DNA from: Gynuella sunshinyii YC6258 | Lineage (GTDB): Bacteria > Pseudomonadota > Gammaproteobacteria > Pseudomonadales > Natronospirillaceae | NCBI RefSeq assembly: GCF_000940805.1 | Contig: NZ_CP007142.1 | Coordinates: forward strand, 2,766,593 to 2,830,592 | Direction: 5' to 3' | DNA: 64,000 nt | Part shown: one piece after another, positions 24,650-33,244 of the stretch | How the letters are laid out: the number at the start of each line of letters is the position of its first letter | How positions within the stretch are numbered: the stretch's first letter is position 1 | Program-made: the position numbers and the translations under genes | The notes under the pieces: model-generated | Told to the model about the DNA's origin: nothing | The model's input: the letters and a program-made list of their open reading frames with translations, nothing else | Database searches by the model: none

Positions 24650-24722
24650 CACCAAATATCAATTTTTAAATTGGTGACAATTCGTGGATCATCTATATTT
24701 GCGTCCACGGGTAATTGTCACC
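24650..24722. promoter_or_regulatory. Inverted repeat upstream of methyltransferase gene
   Basis: TTGTCACCAA and TTGGTGACAA pair across about 16 bases and a third half-site AATTGTCACC follows at about 24712. The position, just ahead of the ATG on the minus strand, suits an operator or a cassette boundary. Confidence 0.4.
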
Positions 24723-24775
24723 AGAGTATTTTTATCTATTGAAAAAATTGAATATTTCATGAACAGCACCTCCTG

Positions 24776-25230
24776 TTTTTCTGTGTGGTTGTTGGGCTAA
24801 TGAGTCTGTAGGTAAAACATTTTGAACGGGAGATCTTTTCCTCAAAGTTTTATTTTTGTCGATCTGTAAATTTAAATCATTGCTGTTAACAAATTAATAA
24901 ATAAAGATAATTTATCGGGTGTAAATGCTCCATTCCTGCTCGGCTGGGTAATATAACAGGACATCCATCTTAAACCTTGTTTCTTGTCATTTTATTTTTA
25001 AGGAAAACGTGGATGGCCTTTTATTTCGTATGTGTAAGACTCGATAGTTTCATTTTTATATTGGATGCTAATACTTACGACACGCATGAACGATAGTAAA
25101 TCGCCGAGCCTGTTAAGTGGTGATTAACGCTCAGTCATTACTTTTTTTGCCCCTTTTGGATAAATGGCGACTTCGTGGTCATCAATTAGCTTCCCGTTAC
25201 CTTCGTATGATCTTGGATCAGGTGTGCTGT
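24776..25230. repeat. Direct repeat, left copy (matches 29540-29930)
   Basis: Shared landmarks in the same order with 29540-29930: TGTGTGGTTGTTGGGCTAATGAG, TCCTCAAAGTTTT, TCGGCTGGGTAATATA, GGACATCCATCTTAAACC and CGCCGAGCCTGTTAAGTGG. The left copy has a short extra segment near 24880-24930. It ends in the 3' part of the gene found complete at 29835. The two copies bracket the pectin-related genes. Confidence 0.8.
25124..25210 (-). pseudogene. 3' fragment of the 29835 gene
   Basis: The minus strand reads GNGKLIDDHEVAIYPKGAKKVMTER, stop, closely matching the end of the complete protein at 29835 (IIDGHDVAIYPKGAKRVPTER). The 5' part is missing. It dates from the duplication that produced the direct repeat. 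Confidence 0.7.
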
Positions 25231-25329
25231 TTAGTCCTTTCTGAGAACCCGATCAATTTATAAACCAGACCGTTATGAGCTGGAAAATATGCATTAAAAA
25301 TTTCCTCAAAAGAGGTATTAATTCAATAA

Positions 25330-25425
25330 AATGCAGTTGAATGGTTCGGTGGCACGACAGATAAAAATGGTAGCGGTAAAAACGCACGTACAGGTTACAT
25401 TCCAGAACATGTGCCCATAAATTGA
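25330..25425 (+). pseudogene. C-terminal gene fragment, family unknown
   Basis: Plus-strand frame NAVEWFGGTTDKNGSGKNARTG, then YIPEHVPIN and a stop, entered directly after a TAA. It has the look of the end of a larger protein with no start. It lies between the direct repeat and the GH28-like fragment. Nothing else is recognisable in 25231-25428. Confidence 0.35.
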
Positions 25426-25427
25426 AT

Positions 25428-25459
25428 AAAAAAAGAAGCTGATCAGGGCATCAGCCTCT
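25428..25459 (-). terminator. Rho-independent terminator of the GH28-like gene
   Basis: On the minus strand: AGAGGCTGAT, loop GCCCTG, ATCAGCTTCT, then at least seven T. It starts about 20 bases after the stop codon at 25480. Confidence 0.8.
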
Positions 25460-25479
25460 TTACAGGTTTCTGGATTGGA

Positions 25480-26082
25480 TTAAACACATATCACATTACT
25501 GATTTCAACCCGCTGACTTTGTTTTGGTCTGATAAGCCAGGCAGGTGCGTTGCGAATGGACACATCTTCAAATGCAACGTTCTGACAGTCAGTAATATCT
25601 AGTACTGCTGCCAGTACGTTGGTCTGCTGAGTATCAGGTTGATACCCCATGCCATACCACCAGCCCGGTTGATTGGCTTTGGCGTCAAGCGTACCGTGGC
25701 CGGTAATGGCAATCTGCTGTTGCTGTGAAGCCCGTATCATAGCTGTTGAGACAGATGATGTATTGGCATTGAAAATCAGCTCTGCTTCATCCTGAAAATG
25801 CAGGTTGACATGAGAGAATAACTCAAGCGAGCCGCTGAGAAACTTGCCTTCAGGAATAATAACCCGCCCGCCGCCTGCCTGATGACAGGCCTGTATTGCC
25901 TGTTGAATGGCAGCCGTACAGTCGGTAGCTGCATCACCAACAGCTCCGAAAGAAACAATATTAAAATCTGTTCCGTTACTCTCATTCCAGACTGCTGCCA
26001 ATAGTGGATTCGATAACATAGGCATCAGAGACACCGCTGCACAACCTTTAATAAAGGTTCTTCTTTGGATTTCTGCTTTCAA
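25480..26082 (-). pseudogene. GH28-like pectin-degrading enzyme, C-terminally truncated
   Basis: 200 residues against the usual 430-500. A Tat-like signal (RRTFIKGCAAVSLMP) for export is followed by the GH28 start: NIVSFGAVGDAATDCTAAIQQAIQAC, GGGRVIIPEGKFLSGSLEL, VNLHFQDEAELIF, then GHGTLDAK. It stops after EISNVICV, before the region that carries the catalytic aspartates (NTDG, DD) and histidine, so it should have no polygalacturonase activity. A good terminator lies right behind the stop, so the truncation may be an internal deletion. It lies next to, and divergent from, the GH127 gene. Confidence 0.7.
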
Positions 26083-26557
26083 AATAACACTCCTTTTTTT
26101 ATTGTATGTGCTAATGAACCGCTGAGTATGGACTTAGTCCGATTCAGTCATCAACTATGAAACAGATTGAAAATTTCTTACCCAATTGCCTCATACTATT
26201 TATGTTACTTTCTTTAAGCGCCACACTGCTGCATTCATTATAACCGTTGGTTTACGAGGCAAAACTGAAAGAGCGAAATCATACATAGAAAAAACGGCTG
26301 AATATAAAAGCTAATATGCTACAGCTGAAAAACTTGCTTGCCGCTTGAATACAATTTTAACAGACTGAACATGCTGCAGAATAATAATAAAAAATTTAAG
26401 GCAGTATCCGTTTATATCAGCAGCTGTTTTAAACAGATGAAGCCACTTTTGTCAAACGCTTTATTTTTGTTGCAGGTCATCAAGTGGTTTCCACAATGCA
26501 GAGATTCATGATTCATACCTCTGTGCATTCATAGATCATTCAAAGGTAAAGCGAGCG
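26083..26557. promoter_or_regulatory. Divergent intergenic region between GH28-like and GH127 genes
   Basis: AT-rich 475 bp with several A/T tracts. It must hold promoters for both genes, but I find no convincing -35/-10 pair or operator palindrome. Confidence 0.3.
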
Positions 26558-29317
26558 ATGACAAAAAATAATACGCTTATGAATGGCCGCTACATTATTT
26601 ATTCCAGATTCAGCGGTCTGGCAATGGATGTTGAAGGAAAAAGCTCATCAAATGGTGCCAATGTCTGGCAGTGGCAATATTTGGGTGGCAGCAATCAACA
26701 GTTTGATATCGAGCACGTTGGTAATAATTATTATTCCATTCGTGCGGCACACAGTGGTAAGTCCCTTGACGTCTATAACTTCAGTAAAGAGCCCGGTGGC
26801 GAGATTCGTCAGTGGGATTATTGGGGGGGCGATAACCAATTATGGTCAATCGAAAGTTCCGGCGACGGTTACTTTACCATTGTTTCCAAACTCAGTGGCC
26901 TTGCGCTGGATTTATACCAACATAGTGAAGTAAACGGTGGCGATATTCGGCAGTGGACACCATTGAACAGCAGCAACCAGCAATGGAGTTTGATTCCTGT
27001 TGTTAACAGAATGCCGTTAGAAGGCGGGTACACATCGATTCCGATTAATCAGGTATGGCTGAATTCCGGACCGCTTAAACAAGCACAGGATATTAATATT
27101 TTGTACTTACTGCGGCTGGATCCCGAGCGGTTGTTAATGCCGTATCGTCGCGAAGCAGGCATTGCCACGTCGGCCAGTTCATATCCGAACTGGGAAAGTG
27201 AAGGTCTGGATGGGCACATCGGCGGCCATTACATAACCGCATTGGCTATCAGTTATGCCGCTACAGGTAACGAACAGATTCTCAACCGTCTGAATACAAT
27301 GATCGATGCACTGGAGCAGGTGCAGAATGCGCATGGCGACGGTTACATTGGCGGAATTCCCGGTGGCCGTAACCATTGGAATGACCTCGCCGGGGGGAAT
27401 ATCTCAGTGGGTGGTTTTGGTCTGAATAATATGTGGGTACCATGGTATAACCTGCACAAGGTTTTTGCCGGTTTACGGGATGCTCATGTATATGCCGGTC
27501 ACCCAAAAGCATTGAATATGCTCATCAAACTCAGTGACTGGGCCATTAATTTAACAGCGGGTTTAAGCGACAACCAGATGCAAACCATGTTGCTGTGCGA
27601 GCACGGTGGGATGAATGAAGTGCTGGCGGATGTATACGCGCTGACCAACAACAGCATGTATCTCGATGCAGCTCGTCGATTTTCTCATCAAAGCATCCTG
27701 AATCCACTTCTAAACAATACGGATGATCTGACCGGTAAGCACGCTAATACACAAATTCCAAAAGTGATCGGTTATGAACGCATCGGGTCACTGGCTTCAG
27801 ATACTTCCTGGGTGAATGCATCGGCATTTTTCTGGAGTACCGTTGTCAATGAACGATCAGTAACCATCGGTGGTAACAGCGTTGCTGAACATTTTCACGA
27901 TAAAAATAATTTCGATTCGATGGTAACCGACATTGAAGGACCGGAAAACTGTAACACTTATAACATGCTGAAGTTGAGCAGGGCTTTGTATCGCCACGCC
28001 GGAGAGTTGCGTTACATCGATTATTATGAACAGGCGTTGTTCAATCAAATTCTGTCTTCTCAGCACAGCAGCCACGGCGGACTGGTTTATTTTACGCCGA
28101 TGCGTCCTGATCACTTCCGCGTCTATTCAAAGCATGACGAATGCATGTGGTGTTGTGTCGGTTCCGGCATCGAAAACCACGGTAAATACGGAGAAATGAT
28201 TTACGCCCAAAATAGCGATAATTTTTTAGTAAACCTGTTTGTTGCCTCTGATGTCAGTTGGAAAAACGGTATTCATTTCCGTCAGGATACCAACTTCCCG
28301 GACGGCGACACCAGTACCATAACGGTATGTGGGCGCGGCGATTTTACCATGAGCATCCGCTATCCTGAATGGGTAGAAGCGGGTACCATGACCATTCTGC
28401 TGAATGGTGCGCCGTTTAATATTGCTGAATCACCAGGGCAGTACATTCCTATTCGACGGACATGGAAAGATGGTGATACGGTTGAACTTCGTTTCCCAAT
28501 GCGAACCACAGCGAAACAATTACCGGACGGATTGAATTACTATTCGATTATGCACGGCCCAATTGTGCTTGCCGCTGCCACAAACCCATACCCGGATGAA
28601 ACACTTGATTTTGTTGCAGGCAGTGCACGAATGGATCACAGCCCGCGTAAAGGTCTTTTAGCAAAACTGAATGAATCTCCGGTTATGATTGGTTACGGTT
28701 CCGACTTCTTAAACAGTATTACGCCGGTCTCAGGATCCCCGTTGACCTTTACACTTTCGCCATCGGCTTACAATAAAGACAGTGCGTTGACATTGAAACC
28801 ATTTTTCCGGATTCATGACAGCCGTTATTCTGTTTACTTCGCACAATATACACCGCAGGATTGGGCGGTCGTTGAAGCAGAGCTTGAAGAGCAGGCGGAA
28901 GCAGAGGCAGCATTAGAAGCCATTACGCTTGATAAATTGCAGCCGGGGCAACAACAGCCGGAATCGGATCACTATATTGAAAGCCAGAATTCCAATACCG
29001 GCATTCATCTGAACCGGTACTGGCGCGACGCCAAAGGTTTTTTCAGTTATCAGCTGGACCCGAAGGGCGTAACAAGCACAACCTTAAGAGTGACCTACTT
29101 TGGTAACGACTCTGGTCGAACGTTTGATATTTTAGTCAACGATACCTTACTCACCACACAAAAATTAACAGGTGGTAAAGGTGACGTGTTCTTTGATGTC
29201 GATTACAACATTCCGTCGTCGATGATCGGTAATGGAAGCCTGTTTCGCGTTAAATTTCAGGCACATTCAGGTTCTACTGCTGGTGGAGTATTCTATGTTC
29301 GATTAATTCGAAACTGA
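26558..29317 (+). CDS. GH127-type beta-L-arabinofuranosidase with N-terminal ricin-type lectin domain
   Basis: 919 residues. Residues 8-148 form a ricin B-like trefoil (CBM13): three repeats ending NQQFDI, NQLWSI and NQQWSL. The DUF1680/GH127 barrel follows: VWLNSGPLKQAQDIN, YLLRLDPERLL, GLDGHIGGHYITALA, NCNTYNMLKLSRALY and ECMWCCVGSGIENHGKYGE, where clustered cysteines and a glutamate would bind zinc and the nucleophile cysteine acts. A C-terminal strand-rich module (800-919) resembles the DUF6805-type tail. GH127 enzymes release arabinose from plant glycans such as pectin side chains or extensin. There is no signal peptide, which is odd for a lectin-tagged enzyme. A strong hairpin follows. 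Confidence 0.85.
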   Translation: MTKNNTLMNGRYIIYSRFSGLAMDVEGKSSSNGANVWQWQYLGGSNQQFDIEHVGNNYYSIRAAHSGKSLDVYNFSKEPGGEIRQWDYWGGDNQLWSIESSGDGYFTIVSKLSGLALDLYQHSEVNGGDIRQWTPLNSSNQQWSLIPVVNRMPLEGGYTSIPINQVWLNSGPLKQAQDINILYLLRLDPERLLMPYRREAGIATSASSYPNWESEGLDGHIGGHYITALAISYAATGNEQILNRLNTMIDALEQVQNAHGDGYIGGIPGGRNHWNDLAGGNISVGGFGLNNMWVPWYNLHKVFAGLRDAHVYAGHPKALNMLIKLSDWAINLTAGLSDNQMQTMLLCEHGGMNEVLADVYALTNNSMYLDAARRFSHQSILNPLLNNTDDLTGKHANTQIPKVIGYERIGSLASDTSWVNASAFFWSTVVNERSVTIGGNSVAEHFHDKNNFDSMVTDIEGPENCNTYNMLKLSRALYRHAGELRYIDYYEQALFNQILSSQHSSHGGLVYFTPMRPDHFRVYSKHDECMWCCVGSGIENHGKYGEMIYAQNSDNFLVNLFVASDVSWKNGIHFRQDTNFPDGDTSTITVCGRGDFTMSIRYPEWVEAGTMTILLNGAPFNIAESPGQYIPIRRTWKDGDTVELRFPMRTTAKQLPDGLNYYSIMHGPIVLAAATNPYPDETLDFVAGSARMDHSPRKGLLAKLNESPVMIGYGSDFLNSITPVSGSPLTFTLSPSAYNKDSALTLKPFFRIHDSRYSVYFAQYTPQDWAVVEAELEEQAEAEAALEAITLDKLQPGQQQPESDHYIESQNSNTGIHLNRYWRDAKGFFSYQLDPKGVTSTTLRVTYFGNDSGRTFDILVNDTLLTTQKLTGGKGDVFFDVDYNIPSSMIGNGSLFRVKFQAHSGSTAGGVFYVRLIRN

Positions 29318-29329
29318 TGCCATTCTGGT

Positions 29330-29360
29330 ACCCAGTAAACGCAGGATCGTTTACTGGGAA
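29330..29360 (+). terminator. Terminator hairpin after GH127
   Basis: CCCAGTAAACG and CGTTTACTGGG form an 11-bp perfect stem with a short loop, 13 bases after the stop. No long T run follows. Confidence 0.7.
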
Positions 29361-29447
29361 ATATAACCGGGCACTCGTCTTAACCATTAAAATTCACTCC
29401 AACAACAGACACTATCGAATACTGTATCAGTATAAGGAGGTATGATC

Positions 29448-29564
29448 ATGACCCGATCAAGGAAGTCGCAAGTCTACCTTGACAGCACGCCTTGTTATCA
29501 TCGCGTTTCCCGTTGTGTCCGCCGGGCTTTCCTCTGTGGAATTTCTGTGTGGTTGTTTGGCTAA
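29448..29564 (+). pseudogene. RAYT (REP-associated tyrosine transposase) N-terminal remnant
   Basis: AAGGAGG precedes ATG; the peptide [15 protein letters not shown], then [17 protein letters not shown] is the characteristic start of RAYT/IS200-like Y1 transposases. At GI it runs into the direct repeat (SVWLFG, stop). The catalytic HUH motif and tyrosine are absent. It marks the right border of the inserted segment. Confidence 0.75.
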
Positions 29565-29930
29565 TGAGCCTGTAGATAAAAAATTTTTAGCGAAAGATTC
29601 CTTTCCTCAAAGTTTTGTTTTCGTCGATCTGTAAATGATCTATCGCTGATCGGCTGGGTAATATAGCAGGACATCCATCTTAAACCTCTTTTCTTGTCAT
29701 ATTTGTTTTTAAGGATAACGTGGATGTCTTTTTGTTTCGTATGCGTAAGACATAATAGTTCCATTTTTATATTAGATGCTAATACTTGCGGCATGCATGA
29801 ACGATAGTAAATCGCCGAGCCTGTTAAGTGGTGATTAACGCTCTGTCGGCACTCTCTTTGCCCCTTTTGGATAAATAGCTACATCGTGGCCATCAATTAT
29901 ATTTTCATAGGCTCTTTGTTTTGAAACAAC
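29540..29930. repeat. Direct repeat, right copy (matches 24776-25230)
   Basis: Same order of shared blocks as the left copy, but this one continues into the complete gene at 29835. Differences are scattered substitutions and one internal indel, so the duplication is not very recent. Confidence 0.8.
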
Positions 29931-30104
29931 CATTGATCCATCGGAATTAATTTTGGTTACTGGTAGCCGGTCTCCAACGAATGAATTCAAACTGGCTTTA
30001 TCTTCATCCGTAAGATATTCGAGCAGACGGCTGTCAATTTCCAGTACCTCGATTATATCTCCGATTTTTACAACTTGATTTAAAGAATCCCGGGTTTCAT
30101 CCAT
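29835..30104 (-). CDS. Small hypothetical protein
   Basis: 89 residues, acidic N-terminal half (VVKIGDIIEVLEIDSRLLEYLTDED) and a basic end (AIYPKGAKRVPTER). No signal peptide. The VKIGDIIEVLEID segment resembles a small beta-barrel. Directly after its stop comes ACTTAAC, a perfect RYYYAAC inverse core. A 3' fragment exists at 25124. Family unknown. Confidence 0.6.
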   Translation of the reverse strand: MDETRDSLNQVVKIGDIIEVLEIDSRLLEYLTDEDKASLNSFVGDRLPVTKINSDGSMVVSKQRAYENIIDGHDVAIYPKGAKRVPTER

Positions 30105-30192
30105 TTATTATTTTCCTAAACGTCAAACTAAGTGGTGTGCGTTAGCGCGTCCTTACTTGAGTGAAGTAAACGGTTCGAACGTTTTGTTATAC
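30105..30192 (-). repeat. attC-like spacer
   Basis: Minus-strand reading GGTATAACAAAACGTTCGAACCG ... GACGTTTAGG between two cassette-like genes. The left part closely recalls attC/VCR left ends (TATAACAAACG...). No folding calculation was possible. Confidence 0.45.
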
Positions 30193-30534
30193 CTAGTACA
30201 CTATCACTGTATTACAAAATACTTCATAAATAGATTTTACTCTTTCATCAGGATTTTCTATTAAATGAAAAATAGCCGTCATGCAGTTGTGTTCTTCAAA
30301 ATATATTTTTTGGTTGCTCGCATAGATGTTCTCTAATTCTTTGAAACTCAATTTGTTTGCCTTCAATACAAGCGTAGGTAGTCGCATTTCACATATCCTC
30401 CTAATTTTAAGAAATGCCTTTGCTGCTTGATCCCTTGAGGAAAGGTGATCTTTTTCTAGGCACGAGAATGAGTCTAACTCCCGTTTATAGTCTAGATATT
30501 CAGACACTATTGGATGCATATTTGTCGCCTTCAT
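30193..30534 (-). CDS. Hypothetical cytoplasmic protein
   Basis: 113 residues, helical and charged: SEYLDYKRELDSFSCLEKDHLSSRDQAAKAFLKIRRICEMR, then KANKLSFKELENIYASNQK. No membrane segment. No family recognised. AAGGCGAC precedes the start. Confidence 0.5.
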   Translation of the reverse strand: MKATNMHPIVSEYLDYKRELDSFSCLEKDHLSSRDQAAKAFLKIRRICEMRLPTLVLKANKLSFKELENIYASNQKIYFEEHNCMTAIFHLIENPDERVKSIYEVFCNTVIVY

Positions 30535-30546
30535 TGGTATAACGCC

Positions 30547-30783
30547 TCAAACACCAGTCTGGTAAAGTCGATGGCTTTTTGGGAATAAAAAGGGCGACCG
30601 TATTACTAAGTCTGCGTGTTTTGATCTGTTGTGTTTTTCTACAATACCGGTTAAGAATTCATGTAAATATACCTTCGCCGGTTCAGGTTCTTTTATACTC
30701 TCTGCTATCAGATAAGCCTCATCATCAAGCCAAGTTAAGAAATTCTGGGAGTCAGATGCCAGCTTCGAAGAATGATAATACAA
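30547..30783 (-). CDS. Small hypothetical protein
   Basis: 78 residues, N-terminal SSKLASDSQNFLTWLDDEAYLIAESI and end SPFLFPKSHRLYQTGV. The stop TGA is followed immediately by GCGTTATACC and the next start, as if the spacer were reduced to one core box. Function unknown. 30784-30998 upstream holds nothing recognisable. Confidence 0.45.
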   Translation of the reverse strand: MYYHSSKLASDSQNFLTWLDDEAYLIAESIKEPEPAKVYLHEFLTGIVEKHNRSKHADLVIRSPFLFPKSHRLYQTGV

Positions 30784-30998
30784 TAACAGAAGTTTATTGG
30801 TCGTCTTAAAGAAATTTAATAGGTCTGACTCATATTTTTTAAAAGCTCTATTGCCACTAGTGGTCCCCTTTAAATATGGTTATGGAAGGAAAGTTAAGGC
30901 TATTGCCAAGTGCGTTGGAATCATTACTCCTTAAAAATTACATCGCCAGTTAGATATTCAGTCGTCTGGGATTGTCTTTATTTGGGCTTTGCTTCGGC

Positions 30999-31036
30999 GT
31001 CTCTGATACTTAACTGGTTGGTCAGGTATCAGAGAC
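30999..31036. terminator. Bidirectional terminator-like hairpin
   Basis: GTCTCTGATAC and GTATCAGAGAC form a perfect 11-bp stem with a 16-base loop followed by TGTTTT. It separates the cassette-like region from the conventional genes to the right. Confidence 0.7.
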
Positions 31037-31140
31037 TGTTTTATCGATTCAGATAATGGTTTGCATGATCATTTGTTTATTTATTATCTGGATATTGTGT
31101 CTTGGCTAAGTCCGTACATCATTCAATGTAGTTGTTGGCC

Positions 31141-31833
31141 TCAGGTGTTTGCGGCGGCTTTTATGAATGCCTGGATGATGGGGGATATCTGGCCTTTCAG
31201 GGCGCTGCGTTCTGGTTGGAACAGGGTGGCGACGAAGAATGGGTGGTTGCTGAGTTCCAGTGCTCTGATGTCGTTTTGTTCGTTAAACGCGGTTGCTGTC
31301 AGGTGGGTGTTAAACAGTTGGTCGCGGTAGTTTGGGTTGAGTCCGTAGTTGCAGTGGTAGGTTCCCCGGAATGAGTCGGCCTGATAGGCCCGTGCGAGTA
31401 TGCTGCCGGTGGCCAGGAGCAGTTGTTCTGATTCTTCCATCAGTGAGCAACTGAGTTTTGAGATGATTTCGAGGCCCTGGCCGGTTTCGTTGATTTCTTC
31501 ATGGGTGACGCCTTCCCAGCCGAGTACGTTGGCGCAGTATTCCATGATGGCGTGTTGAAAGCCGGCGCAGCTGCCAAAGTAGGGGATACCTTTTGTCCGG
31601 GCATGTTGAATGGCTGTCAGTGCACCATTGAGGCTTTGATAGGGGCTGCCGGGTACCAGCCAGATGCCGTTGTAGTTGTTCAGGTCGTGGGCGGAGGTGA
31701 TGGTTTCGGTGCTTATCCAGGTTGCTTTGGCGGGTGTATCGGTGTTTGCCAGTAACTCGAAGGTTTGGTTGATGGCCTGATGCGCAATTATGTTCTCTGA
31801 AAAATCGCCGACCAGGGCTATAGATGTTTCCAT
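31141..31833 (-). CDS. CTP synthase-like class I glutamine amidotransferase domain protein
   Basis: 230 residues, a stand-alone GATase1 fold: SIALVGDFSENIIAHQAI at the start, GIWLVPGSPYQSLNGALTAIQHA, the nucleophile elbow YFGSCAGFQHA (Cys about residue 113) and a late ATLFQPERSAL in place of the usual HPE. The family resembles the amidotransferase half of CTP synthase without the synthetase. His and Glu of the triad are altered (FQPE), so activity is open. Function of such stand-alone proteins is not settled. Confidence 0.75.
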   Translation of the reverse strand: METSIALVGDFSENIIAHQAINQTFELLANTDTPAKATWISTETITSAHDLNNYNGIWLVPGSPYQSLNGALTAIQHARTKGIPYFGSCAGFQHAIMEYCANVLGWEGVTHEEINETGQGLEIISKLSCSLMEESEQLLLATGSILARAYQADSFRGTYHCNYGLNPNYRDQLFNTHLTATAFNEQNDIRALELSNHPFFVATLFQPERSALKGQISPIIQAFIKAAANT

Positions 31834-32002
31834 GATTCTGTCTCTGTTGGTTTGCGGGCACCGCTGTTTTGACGGATGTAGATTTCTAAATCATGGAAGG
31901 TGATTATCGCTTAAATAGTTATCTGCGGCTATCCGTTTGTATTGGTTTATTTTGAGCGCCGGCATGGTTGCCCGGATAGCAGTATTTCTGCCGTGTAGAA
32001 CT

Positions 32003-32878
32003 TCAAACCAACCGAGTCTGGCAAACCTTTTCGACCAGCGCTTTGAGTTTGTTGACTTCGGATTCCAGGTACTTCAGTTCTTCTTCTGTGATTTCATAAT
32101 GCAGTGAGTAGCGGGCTTCGACGTAGGCGCGTTGCAGGCGGCGGAAACTGCGGCGGTGGAATTTTGTGTCGAGTGGGAAGAGGCCGGTAAATTCCGGATC
32201 GATCTGTATGCAGAGATGTTGAAGTTTTTCGATATTATGGGTTTTGGGGAGGTAGCTGGTACAGGTCAGCAATGTACAGGAGAGCGCTTTTTCTGCGACC
32301 TGATGAAGGTGAAATGCTGCTGTTTTGAGATGGGACTTTTGCATCATCAATTCATAACAAACGTAAAAGTCGTCGGCACTCGCTGTCCATTGCTCATAGT
32401 ATTGCTGAGCAATCTCTCGCCGTTCTTCTTCGCTGAGGTTGCCGGGTGTTGCTAATGGCCTTGGTGTCGCAGCATACAGTTCTATGCCTTCGTCACGGAT
32501 GTCTTTGAAGAAATAATGACCCTGATGCAGCCGGTTATTCACGTCTTCCAGGTCATGCACGATAAGACCCAGGGGCGCTGACGAGACTTTGCGGCCAATT
32601 TGCTCTTCTGCCCGCTGCCAGACGATATCTTCGTCAACCAGTGCCGGTTTGTTCACGATCACCAGAATATCGTAATCACTGATATAGCCATTCTCTGGAT
32701 CGTTCACCCAGTTGCCCTTGGCATGACTGCCAAACAGGATGATTTTCAGAATCCGGTATTCGGTTTTGCGCTTCGTCTTGCCCTGCAGGTAATCCTCCAG
32801 CGTATCGCGCAAGATCGTCGATATGGTGTGCAGTTCCTGCTGCTTGGATTCCGGCAGATGGTCAAGACTGGTTTTCAT
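32003..32878 (-). CDS. Nucleotidyltransferase and HEPN domain protein
   Basis: 291 residues from MKTSLDHLPESKQQ; further upstream start codons add a low-complexity tail. The N-terminal NTase has LFGSHAKGNW and SDYDILVIV, the GSxAxG...DxD pattern that binds nucleotide and metal. The C-terminal HEPN domain (about 190-285) has FHLHQVAEKALSC and a late YVEARYSLHYE helix. NTase-HEPN proteins act as toxin-antitoxin modules or in nucleotide transfer to other proteins; here both domains are fused, so self-control is likely. The region between its start and 33244 is gene-free with no clear signal. Confidence 0.8.
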   Translation of the reverse strand: MKTSLDHLPESKQQELHTISTILRDTLEDYLQGKTKRKTEYRILKIILFGSHAKGNWVNDPENGYISDYDILVIVNKPALVDEDIVWQRAEEQIGRKVSSAPLGLIVHDLEDVNNRLHQGHYFFKDIRDEGIELYAATPRPLATPGNLSEEERREIAQQYYEQWTASADDFYVCYELMMQKSHLKTAAFHLHQVAEKALSCTLLTCTSYLPKTHNIEKLQHLCIQIDPEFTGLFPLDTKFHRRSFRRLQRAYVEARYSLHYEITEEELKYLESEVNKLKALVEKVCQTRLV

Positions 32879-33244
32879 GGCTGGCGTGGTTGGTTTTTGA
32901 TCAGGATGGTGGGTTAGTTTGAAGGTTGAATGGGGGAATGTCCATAGTCTGGTATGGCACTGAGTGGAGTGCATCCATCGTAGTCTGAAGCTTTTCAGGC
33001 AGTGGCTGTTTTGGCTCGTCTGGCGCTGTTTTGACCATCCATGTGTCTTTCAATATATCTTGGATCGATTTTTACAGTGGGCTGGGTGCTGAGCTTTGGC
33101 CCTTTGTTTGAGCGGTGTTGGGGCGGTGATACGGTACATTGTTGTGGATCAATGAATGTAAAAATGAGAATTATTCCTATTGTTGCAACACGGGAGGTCG
33201 GTTACAGTACCTATCTGTACTTAACTATTTATTAGGAAACTATA

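Noticed and set aside
31061-33000. Plus-strand open frames opposite the GATase and NTase-HEPN genes
   Set aside because: They are shadows of the recognisable minus-strand genes.
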